NCBI RefSeq assembly: GCF_028622875.1 | Contig: NZ_CP117709.1 | Span: 1,860,001-1,924,000 of the forward strand | Source of the DNA: Streptomyces sp. MMBL 11-1 | GTDB taxonomy: Bacteria; Actinomycetota; Actinomycetes; Streptomycetales; Streptomycetaceae | DNA: 64,000 bases | Reading direction: 5' to 3' | Shown: positions 1 to 8,000 of the stretch, piece by piece | Numbering within the stretch: the stretch's first letter is position 1 | Layout of the letters: each line of letters starts with the position of its first letter | Program-made: the position numbers and the translations under genes | Notes under the pieces: generated by a model | Database searches by the model: none | Told to the model about the DNA's origin: nothing | What the model saw: the letters and a program-made list of their open reading frames with translations, nothing else

Positions 1-16
1 ATCCTAGACTTGGCAT

Positions 17-445
17 ATGTCACCACGCTGGGAACCAAACCCCGATATCCGTACCGGCCGTCACGTAGCCTATAACCTCCACGCGCACTTGGTGTTCGTT
101 ACGAAGTACCGGCGTGATGTGTTCGATGACCACATGCTCAAGCGGTGTGAAGAGATCATGCGGGAGGTATGCGGCAGCTTCGAGACCGAGCTGCGCGAGT
201 TCAACGGCGAAGCCGACCATGTCCACCTGCTGGTGCACTACCCGCCGAAGGTCGCCCTGTCGAAGCTGATCAACTCGCTCAAGGGCGTCAGCTCCAGGTA
301 TCTGCGGGCGGAGTACACCGGCCGGATCAACCGGATCGGCATGGGCTCGGTGTTCTGGTCCCGCTCCTACTTCGCCGGGTCCTGCGGCGGCGCACCGCTG
401 ACCGTGATCCGCCAGTACATCGAAGGACAGAAGCGGCCCGTCTGA
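17..445 (+). CDS. tnpA: IS200/IS605 family transposase TnpA (Y1 HUH)
   Basis: The product is a 142-residue single-strand DNA transposase of the Y1 HUH family, about the normal length for TnpA. The metal-binding H-x-H motif is at residues 68-70 (DHVHLLV). The catalytic tyrosine is probably Y134 in the C-terminal QYIEGQ motif. The N-terminal HLVFVTKYRRDVF segment is typical of the family. The ATG at 17 is the first in frame, but there is no convincing ribosome-binding site in the 16 available bases, so an earlier start outside the window is possible. The frame is intact and both catalytic motifs are present, so the protein may be active. Confidence 0.9.
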   Translation: MSPRWEPNPDIRTGRHVAYNLHAHLVFVTKYRRDVFDDHMLKRCEEIMREVCGSFETELREFNGEADHVHLLVHYPPKVALSKLINSLKGVSSRYLRAEYTGRINRIGMGSVFWSRSYFAGSCGGAPLTVIRQYIEGQKRPV

Positions 446-509
446 CCGTCACCCCAGAGGCGCAGAGAACTCCGGCACCCCGCGCCTCCGGGCCAAGGAT
501 GCGTTTCCC

Positions 510-529
510 TCCCCGACTGAAGCCGGGGA
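510..529 (+). repeat. Right-end hairpin of the IS200/IS605-type element
   Basis: Arms TCCCCG (510-515) and CGGGGA (524-529) enclose an eight-base loop. TnpA recognises subterminal hairpins of this sort rather than terminal inverted repeats. It lies about 15 bases inside the inferred right boundary. Confidence 0.6.
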
Positions 530-545
530 TACCCACGCAAGATCA

Positions 546-854
546 GGGATGGAGCCGGTCCGCAGCGGCAGGTCGTTCCCGTCGCCCCGGACCAGCGGCA
601 CGTTTGGCACCCCCCGGCGGAACTGTTCGGCCATCCCGTCGCCCGGCTCCACCGCCGTGACCCGGGCCCCGCGCTCGTACAGCCGTGCCGAGCCCCGTCC
701 CCGCTCAGACGTCCGCGACCCGAGCCCCGGCGAGGGGCATTCCGGCCAGCTCCTCGACGGCGTCGAACAGCGCGGGCGGGTAGGAAGGACGGTGGGCGTC
801 GTAGGCGGCGGCGACGGCGTCGAAGGAGCGTGCCTGACCGGGTTGTTTCGTCAT
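546..854 (-). pseudogene. Class I SAM-dependent methyltransferase, broken by frameshift, stop and IS insertion
   Basis: Reading leftward from an ATG at 854, the product starts MTKQPGQARSFDAVAAAYDA and reaches LAGARVADV, the beginning of a class I methyltransferase SAM-binding loop. A TGA then follows at about 702-704, where the family has Gly. The same frame continues as AGTGLGT. After a one-base shift near 680 the match resumes as LYERGARVTAVEPGDGMAEQ and runs on to LPLRTGSIPDL. At about 548 it stops abruptly and reads into the right end of the IS element. The gene therefore carries an in-frame stop, a frameshift and a 3' truncation by the transposon. The remainder may lie left of the window. 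Confidence 0.8.
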
Positions 855-930
855 CCTTCCATGATGTTGCAGACGGCGCCGGGCCGGAAGGCGATGCCGT
901 TCGGCTTCTCCGTGAGAGATCCAAAGGGCA

Positions 931-2121
931 GTGTTCTTAGGTAGGTTGACCCTTCGGATGGACGTCATGGGGGCTGCGATGGGATCGGCGGGCAGGCAGG
1001 AACGGCTGGGCGTGGTGTTCGTCCACGGCTTCCGCTCATCGGCGGAGATGTGGAGTCCGCTCATCGCGTCGATCGACCAGGACGACGGGGTGAAGGGCGT
1101 CACCGCCCTGCCCTTCTCCTACGACACCCGGCTGTGGCAGATCGCCCCCGTGCGGCGGATTCCAGGATTCGACACCGTGGCCGACAGCTTGAAGGAGTTC
1201 CTGGACACCGAGGCCGAGCACTTCGACCGCCTGCTGCTGGTCTGTCACAGCCAGGGCGGGCTGGTGGCCCAGCGCTTCCTGGCCCGGATGCTCGCCGAGG
1301 GGCGCGGCAGGGACCTGGCCCGCATCCGGCGGGTCGTGCTCTTCGCCTGCCCGAACAACGGCTCGCAGCTGGCGCTGTCGCTGCGCCGGGGACTGCTGTC
1401 GCGCAACCCGCAGGAGCGCCGGCTGAGGCCGCTGGACCAGCAGATCGCCGACACTCAGCGCATCGTCCTGCGCGACATCGTCAACGTACGGGAGGTGACG
1501 GACCGGAGCTGTCCGATCCCGTTCTCGGTCTACGCCGGCGAGACCGACAACGTGGTGCCGCCCGCGTCCGCGCTCGGCACCTTCCCCGACACCGCCGTCC
1601 TCCCCGGTGACCACTCGGGCATCGTGCGGTCGCCCCGCGCGTATTCCACACTCAGGCGGCTCCTCCTGACGGGCGCGGAAGCCCCTTCCGCCGTCGGTCC
1701 CCCCACCGGGGCGGCGGCCGAGCCGGCGCCCGCCCCCGCCGCCCCGGCGACGGCGGGTTCCGTGACCATCGGCCCGGGCAGCACGCCGGGGCCCGTGGAA
1801 GCCGCCCCCGAGAGTCCTCCGAGCGCCTTTCCCGACACCATCGACATCGTTCGAGTGGCCGAACAGGTCTCCGATATGGACGACCCCGACTTCCGGCGAC
1901 GGGTGATCGGTCTGGTGCGGGGCGCCCTGGAGCCGGAGGCGGGCTTCTCCCCCGCCTTCCGGGCGCATCCGCGTGATCACTTGCTGGAGATCGTGGAGCG
2001 CTGCCAGACCCACCGGCTGCGCGCCGCCGCGCTGGCCGCCTTCCGCGACGCCATCGGCGTCCTGCGTCCCGACGATGCGGCCACCGCCGCGTTGGGCGCG
2101 ATGATCCGGGACCCGGAGTGA
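931..2121 (+). CDS. Alpha/beta-hydrolase (lipase-like) with C-terminal effector-associated domain
   Basis: The N-terminal 240 residues form an alpha/beta-hydrolase: the VVFVHGF oxyanion segment, the nucleophile elbow CHSQGG (Ser about 107), an acid candidate in GETDNVVPP (about 205) and a histidine in GDHSGIV (about 228). A Pro/Ala-rich linker of about 60 residues leads to a helical domain at about 306-396 that closely resembles the N-terminal domain of the next gene's product. That arrangement marks the hydrolase as a candidate effector of the downstream VMAP/MoxR/vWA-tubulin system. Its stop overlaps the GTG start of the next gene. The start is uncertain. The longest reading begins at GTG 931 and includes a TTA codon, whereas the in-frame ATG at residue 17 (about 979), preceded by a G-run, is more likely. 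The substrate is unknown; lipid cleavage is inferred from the fold only. Confidence 0.8.
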   Translation: MFLGRLTLRMDVMGAAMGSAGRQERLGVVFVHGFRSSAEMWSPLIASIDQDDGVKGVTALPFSYDTRLWQIAPVRRIPGFDTVADSLKEFLDTEAEHFDRLLLVCHSQGGLVAQRFLARMLAEGRGRDLARIRRVVLFACPNNGSQLALSLRRGLLSRNPQERRLRPLDQQIADTQRIVLRDIVNVREVTDRSCPIPFSVYAGETDNVVPPASALGTFPDTAVLPGDHSGIVRSPRAYSTLRRLLLTGAEAPSAVGPPTGAAAEPAPAPAAPATAGSVTIGPGSTPGPVEAAPESPPSAFPDTIDIVRVAEQVSDMDDPDFRRRVIGLVRGALEPEAGFSPAFRAHPRDHLLEIVERCQTHRLRAAALAAFRDAIGVLRPDDAATAALGAMIRDPE

Positions 2122-3848
2122 GTGCGTCCGAAGGACCCGGCCGTTCCGGCACCACCCGTAACGCGCGGTGGTCCTGGATCACCCTGTGGGGCAAACACCG
2201 TTCGGTGGCGTACGAGAACAAGCCGAGCGGGAAGCCGGGAGCCGAGCCGGAGGACGTACCCGCGATCGGCGGGAGCCGGCCGGACGCGGGCGCGTGGTCG
2301 GCCCGGTCCTACGAGGAGCTGTTGCACGCGCTGGTGGGATTCCCCGACTTCCACAATCCCGACTTCTTCCGGCAGGTCGTGCTCCTGATGGGCAAGCGGC
2401 TCGACGGGGGCACCGCTCCGTTCGTGGTCGAGCACCACGCCGACCCCCGCAGCCACGTGGCCGCGCTGATCGGCGCCATGGACCGTCACCGGGATCGCGG
2501 CGCCGCTCTGCGGGCTCTCGCCGACACCCTGCGCCTCCTGCGGGGGGACGAGGCCGCGGTGACGCGCCTGGACCGGGTCGTCGGCGAACTGGCGCCCGCC
2601 GGCAGGCTCCCCGGGCCGAGACTGCGGGCGGTTCTCGCCCAACTCGATTCCCTGCGGGAGGCCGTGCCACTGCCGACGGCGGGCGAAGCGCTGCGCAGGG
2701 CGTTGCTCCCCGGAGAGCCTTCCGGGCTGCGGGGCAGTGAATCCGTGTCCGAGATGGTCGTACGGCTCGGCGACGCGCGTGAGTTCACCGCGGCCGGCAC
2801 GGATCCGTCCGCCCACGCGCCCCTGGTCCTGCGCTTCCTGGCGGAGCTCGCCGCTGATCTGCCCGGGACGGAGCAGACCATGCTGCGCAGCCATGTGAGC
2901 CTGGCGGTGGAGGAACTGGGGCTTCCTGCCGAAGCGAAGACCGATCTCGCGGACCGCGGCCGACGGCCGACGGCCCGGGGCGGGCGCCGCGTCCTGCAGA
3001 TCCGCCTCCGGGAGACGGCACCGGGCAAGCAGAGGTTCACTGTCGACGCCGCCCTGTTCGACTGGTCGGAGGACGGCCTGAGCCAACCGCGCAAGAGGGA
3101 GGCCCGGCGGGCCTTCAGCCTCGGTGAACTCAGACAGTTCGGCCGAACCTGTCTCGCCGGCTGGTCCGACCTGACCACGCGCCTCGATGACGCGGACCAG
3201 GTCCGGGTGGAGTTCCTGCTGCCCTGGTCCCTGCTCGGCCATCCGGTGGAACGTTGGCTGACCGACGGCCACACCTACCTCCTGGGACACAAGTACCCGG
3301 TGGTCATCCGCTCCCTGGACCGCATGGAGAGACAGTCCTGGCGCCGGGACTGGAGCATGCGGTGGCATGCCCTGCACGATCCGGACACCTCGGCACAGCG
3401 GTGCGACAGAATCGCCTGGCTGTCCCTGGACTCGGCACGCGCGGGCAAACTGGACGGCCAGGTGCTGCGGCTGCGAGGACGCGACGGGGAAGTGCGCGCC
3501 TGGCTCGACACCCACCCCGGGGTCACCTCTTTCGGTCTCGCCTTCGCCTACGACCCCCAGAACCCCAAACGCTCGCTCGCCCTGCAGGAGGCCGTGTGCG
3601 AGGGAGTCCCGCTCATCGTGTGGCGCCGGGACGACGGCGATCCGGAAGCACTGGCCCGGCGCCTCGGGGAGATGACCGCACCCCAGTTCTCCGAACTTCC
3701 CGATCACCTCAGACTCTGGCGGCGCGCGGCGGCCAGGGACGACAGCGCGGACATGCGCAACCACCTGACCCTCCTGTGGGACGACCCCGCCTGCGTCCCC
3801 CGGGAGGGGGCCCTGGCCGCGCCGGACGCGCGTCCCCGGAAGTCATGA
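2118..3848 (+). CDS. VMAP-like protein (vWA-MoxR-associated) with N-terminal effector-associated domain
   Basis: This 576-residue protein begins with GTG in a GTGA overlap with the hydrolase stop. After a short disordered start, residues about 64-160 form a helical domain homologous to the hydrolase C-terminus. The middle is helical and without recognised motifs. Residues about 350-560 match the VMAP C-terminal domain, with a beta-rich start (RVLQIRLRE), VEFLLPWSLLGHPVERWL, LGHKYPVVIRSLDRM and a late VPLIVWRRDDGD. VMAP proteins are the adaptor components that accompany MoxR ATPases and vWA proteins in ternary NTP-dependent conflict systems. The gene order here (VMAP, MoxR, vWA) fits that definition. 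Binding of the hydrolase through the matching domains is inferred. Confidence 0.8.
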   Translation: MSASEGPGRSGTTRNARWSWITLWGKHRSVAYENKPSGKPGAEPEDVPAIGGSRPDAGAWSARSYEELLHALVGFPDFHNPDFFRQVVLLMGKRLDGGTAPFVVEHHADPRSHVAALIGAMDRHRDRGAALRALADTLRLLRGDEAAVTRLDRVVGELAPAGRLPGPRLRAVLAQLDSLREAVPLPTAGEALRRALLPGEPSGLRGSESVSEMVVRLGDAREFTAAGTDPSAHAPLVLRFLAELAADLPGTEQTMLRSHVSLAVEELGLPAEAKTDLADRGRRPTARGGRRVLQIRLRETAPGKQRFTVDAALFDWSEDGLSQPRKREARRAFSLGELRQFGRTCLAGWSDLTTRLDDADQVRVEFLLPWSLLGHPVERWLTDGHTYLLGHKYPVVIRSLDRMERQSWRRDWSMRWHALHDPDTSAQRCDRIAWLSLDSARAGKLDGQVLRLRGRDGEVRAWLDTHPGVTSFGLAFAYDPQNPKRSLALQEAVCEGVPLIVWRRDDGDPEALARRLGEMTAPQFSELPDHLRLWRRAAARDDSADMRNHLTLLWDDPACVPREGALAAPDARPRKS

Positions 3849-3876
3849 AGGCAACGAGAAAAAGCGGAGGACCGGT

Positions 3877-5010
3877 ATGAGTGCGGCGAACATCGGCAGC
3901 GGCGGCCCCGGCCCGGCCACGCCTCCGGGTGAGGGCGAAGCGTCGCAGGCACCGGCCCCGGACTGGTGGCTCTACCGGTGCGCCCCCGAACCGCACGACG
4001 GCATCGCCCGGCTGCCGCCCGCGCCGCCGTGGCGTTCGTTCTCCGCGTCGGTCGCGTCCGAGGAGATTCCCGAGTCGCCTCCCATGGTCGAGGAGCGGGA
4101 CGGGCACCGCCGGCTCGGCCGTCAGCTCCGGGCGGTCACCTACCAGGCGGACCGCGAGGAGATCCACCTGGTGAACATGGCCATGATGCTGCGCCGGCCG
4201 CTGCTGGTGACCGGACGACCCGGGGTCGGCAAGTCGACCTTGGCGTACAGCATCGCCCGGGAGCTGCGGCTCGGGCCCGTACTGCGCTGGCCGGTCACCA
4301 GCCGCACCACCGTGCAGGACGGCCAGTACCACTACGACGCGATCGGCCGGCTCCAGGACGTCGGTCTGCGGGAGCGGCTCGTCGAGGTGTCCCGGCCCGG
4401 GCAGACCGCGACGGCCTCGGTGGAGCCGCCCGACATCGGCCGGTACCTGCGTCTCGGGCCGCTGGGGACGGCGCTGCTCCCCTGGCGCACCCCCCGCGTC
4501 CTGCTCATCGATGAGATCGACAAGAGTGACGTCGACTTCCCCAACGACCTTCTCCATGTCTTCGAGGAAGGCGAGTTCACCATTCCCGAACTCACCCGTC
4601 TCAGCCGGCCGACCGCCCGCGTGATGACGGGGGACGACGGCGGCTCCGTCGAGCTGAGACAGGGTCAGGTCCGCTGCCACGAGTTCCCTGTGGTGATCAT
4701 GACGAGCAACGAGGAACGGGAATTCCCGCCGGCCTTCCTGCGGCGCTGCATCCGTCTGGAGATCCGCCAGCCGGACCGCGCCAAGCTGGCACGGCTCGTG
4801 GCCGCGCACCTGCCGATGTCCGAGGGGCCGTCCCAGGCCGTGCGCGACCAGCTCATCATGGAGTTCCTGCGGAAGCAGGACGACGACGGCGCGGAACTCG
4901 CGAACGACCAGTTGCTGAACGCGGTGCGGGTGGCGCAGAGCATCTGGAACGATCCGGAGGAGCGGGACCTCGTCAGGGACCACCTGATGCGTCCGCTGAA
5001 CGAAGGATGA
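3877..5010 (+). CDS. MoxR-type AAA+ ATPase of the VMAP system
   Basis: The 377-residue product is an AAA+ ATPase of the MoxR branch. The Walker A is TGRPGVGKST (about 111-120), the Walker B is VLLIDEIDKSD (about 207-217), the sensor 1 region is VIMTSNEE, and PPAFLRRC supplies arginine-finger candidates. The segment RTTVQDGQYHYDAIGRLQD, which follows the first beta strand after Walker A, is characteristic of the MoxR proteins that accompany VMAP and SAV_2336-type vWA proteins. It starts 28 bases after the VMAP gene with a good GGAGG site and ends in an ATGA overlap with the next gene. It probably uses ATP to remodel or gate the vWA-tubulin partner. Confidence 0.88.
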   Translation: MSAANIGSGGPGPATPPGEGEASQAPAPDWWLYRCAPEPHDGIARLPPAPPWRSFSASVASEEIPESPPMVEERDGHRRLGRQLRAVTYQADREEIHLVNMAMMLRRPLLVTGRPGVGKSTLAYSIARELRLGPVLRWPVTSRTTVQDGQYHYDAIGRLQDVGLRERLVEVSRPGQTATASVEPPDIGRYLRLGPLGTALLPWRTPRVLLIDEIDKSDVDFPNDLLHVFEEGEFTIPELTRLSRPTARVMTGDDGGSVELRQGQVRCHEFPVVIMTSNEEREFPPAFLRRCIRLEIRQPDRAKLARLVAAHLPMSEGPSQAVRDQLIMEFLRKQDDDGAELANDQLLNAVRVAQSIWNDPEERDLVRDHLMRPLNEG

Positions 5011-8000
5011 GCCCGCAGGACGACGCTCTGGCACGGAGCATGGCCGAGTTGCTGGCCGGAGCGGGGCCACCGTCGGCAGAGGAGGTCGCGGACGTCCTGT
5101 GGATGGCGCGGGCCATCAGCCGCGCCGCACCGGGCGAGGAGAGCGGGGAATCCCGGTCCGGACGTGCGGCCCGGTACGGCGTCGAGACGGATACGGGCGC
5201 CTCGTCGGGAGGCACGGACGGAGAGCGGGTCTCCGAAGGCACGCGGTCAACGGACCGGGTGCTGCCCCACCGGCCCGCGCCGGCCGGTGGGGACCAAGGG
5301 CAGACCGAGGGGGGCGAAGGGCTCTCCAGCTCCGCGCCCGATGTGCCTCTGCACCCGGTTTCCACGGGCACAACAGGCCGGTCGTCCACCGAGAACGGCC
5401 CCCTCGTATCCGGTGGGCCAGGAGCCGTGGTCCGGGCGCCCCGCGAACCCGCGCTCAGCGACTCCCTCGCCATCGCCCGCGCGCTACGGCCGTTGAAGAG
5501 ACGGGTGGAGACCTCCGGGGCCAGGGTCCTCGACGAGGCGGCCACCGCCACGGCCACGGCCACGGGTGAGGCGTCCCTGCTGGTGCCCGCCTGGCTCCCC
5601 CGCACCGAGCGATGGCTCTCGGTCGACCTGGTCGTGGACACCGGCCCGTCCATGGTGATCTGGCATCAGCTGGCGGCGGAGTTACGCACCCTGCTCGAAG
5701 GGCAGGGTGCGTTCCGCACGGTCCGCGCCTGGTCGTTGGAGAGCGGTGAGACCGAGCCACGCCTCTCCACGTTCCGTCGCGCGACAGGCGTGCGGCCCAA
5801 GCGGGTCATGCCGTGGGAGCAGCTGACCGATCCGACCGGCCGGCACCTCCTGCTGCTCCTGACCGACGGCGTGGGCCCTTTGTGGCGCCGTGACGGGATG
5901 AGAGCGGCCCTGCGGCAGTGGTCCCGCGACCGGCCGGTCGCGGTGCTCCAGGTGTTGCCGCGCTCCCTGTGGCACCGCACCGGCCTGGCGCCGATGCCGG
6001 TGCTCGCCCGGCCGGCGCCCCATGGGCGGAGCACTCCGCTGTTCCGCGGCGGGAGCAGGGTACGGGGTACGCCGCCGGCGCCCCGGAGCGGCGGCTGGGT
6101 GCCGGTGCTGGAACTGGATGCCGAGTGGATCGCACCGTGGGCTCAGGTGGTGTCGGGACGCGCGGCGGGCTGGACGCCTCTGCTCGCCCTGCCCACCGAC
6201 GGCCCGGAGGCGGACACCGGTGCCCTGTCCGAGGCGTACGACACCGCCTCCGGCGAGCTGTCCGCGGCGGCGCTCATCGAGCGATTCCGCGGCGAAGCCT
6301 CTCAGAGCGCCTTCGAGCTGGCCGGCTACTTCGCGGCCGCTCCGCTGGTCATGCCGGTCATGCGGCTGGTCCAGCGGGTCATGATGCCGGGCTCCAGACC
6401 GTCGCATCTCGCCGAGGTCTTCCTGTCCGGACTGCTGCGCCGAGCCGATGGCACGGCCCCGGCCCCGGCCCCGGGCGAGGACCCGGACCTGACGCTGTAT
6501 GACTTCTCGCCCGGAGTTCGCGAGGTCCTGCTGAACACGCTGACCCGGCAGGAGTCCCTCCGCACGCTGGACGTGGTGAGCCAGGTGTCGGGAAGAGTCG
6601 CCCAGCGTCTGGGAGGCAGTCTCAACTTCCGGGCCCTGGTCCCGTCGGCCGACGCGCGCGGCACCTGGCGCCTCCCGGAGGAGAGTCTGCCGTTCGCCCG
6701 GGTCGCCGCCACCGTCCTCGCGGGGCTGGACGGCGACCATCGGGCGGCGGCGGCAGCGCTGACCAGCCAGATCGACGCTGTCTCATCCCACGCCGCCTCA
6801 CCCGTCGCCGCCCCGCCCCGCCCGGTGGCTCCCCGTCCCGTGCCTCCCCGTCCCGGGGACGAGCATCGCGCGACACACCCTTCGTCCTCCAGCAGGCTCC
6901 TGCGTACGCCGATGCTCTTCGTCGGGCTGGGCGGGACCGGCGGCCTCGTCGGCGCCGAACTGGAACGCAAACTGCGCGTGGACCTGTGCGGGCCCGACGG
7001 CACCGCCCTCCAGCACATCGGCGGCCTCGCCCCCTACCAGCTGCCCGACTGCCTGCAGTTCGTGTACGCGGACTTCAGCGAGTCCGACCTGCTCCGGCTG
7101 CCCCAGTTCAACGTGGACTTCTCGCTGCGCGCGGCGTACGCCCGCACCTCGCGGGCCACCCACAACCTCCTGCCGAACTTCGACAGTTCGCCGGAGGTGA
7201 CGCAGATGCTCCGGGCGAGCCTGCGCGAGGAGGTCGCGGGCTGGCTGCCCCCGCGCGAGGGCGAGCCGGTCGTCACGCCGCTGCACAACGGCGCGGGCCA
7301 GCTCCCCACGGTGGGCCGCGCCGCGCTCTTCGCCACGCTGCGGCACTCCCTCCAGCCGGTCCTGGAACCCCTCCTCCAGGCCATCGACGCCATCGCCAAG
7401 TCCGCGGGCGAGCTGAGCGAACTGGGCGGCGGCCGGGTCACCGGCTGCGATGTCTTCGTCGCGTTCTCCGTCGCCGGCGGCACCGGCGCCGGGATCTTCC
7501 TGGACTATCTCCACCTGATCAACCAGGCGTTCAAGATGCGCGACTTCAACGGCGTGAAGATCTACCCCCTGGTCGTCATGCCGTCCGCCTTCCCTCCCGA
7601 AGCGGGTGGCGGGCGCGAGGCGGAGCTGAACGCCGCCCGCTCGCTCGTCGACCTGTTCCGGCTGGTCGACGGCCAGAACGCGCCGACCGCCGGCGCGGAG
7701 ATCGGCGAACTCGACCAGGAGACCGGCCTCGGCATCCGCTACCCGGGCACCACCCCGGTCCGGCTGCGCACCGGGATCCTGCCGACCGCGTTCCTCTTCA
7801 GCCCGACCGCGGGCATCCGCCAGGACGACCTGCGCCGCTCCATCGTGTCGCTGGTGATGTCGCTGATCGGCACCGAACTGGGCGACAGCCGCTCCCAGGG
7901 CCGGCCCATGGCCGGCGACGACGACTTCCAGACCTTCGCCGCGAGCTTCATCAACCGGGGCGTGCACCGCAGCGCCCTCTCCCCCACCGGCATCGGCCGG

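Larger units (their letters stand above)
1..545 (+). mobile_element. IS200/IS605-type element (tnpA plus right end, no tnpB)
   Basis: The element consists of a Y1 (HUH) transposase gene followed by about 100 bp of non-coding right-end DNA with a hairpin at 510-529. Beyond about 545 the sequence is recognisable host DNA on the minus strand, a broken methyltransferase gene, so the right boundary falls close to 540-550. The left end is outside the window or within its first 16 bases and could not be delimited. No tnpB is present between tnpA and the right end. The element is therefore either a native IS200-type (tnpA only) or a derivative of an IS605-type element that lost tnpB. Confidence 0.75.
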
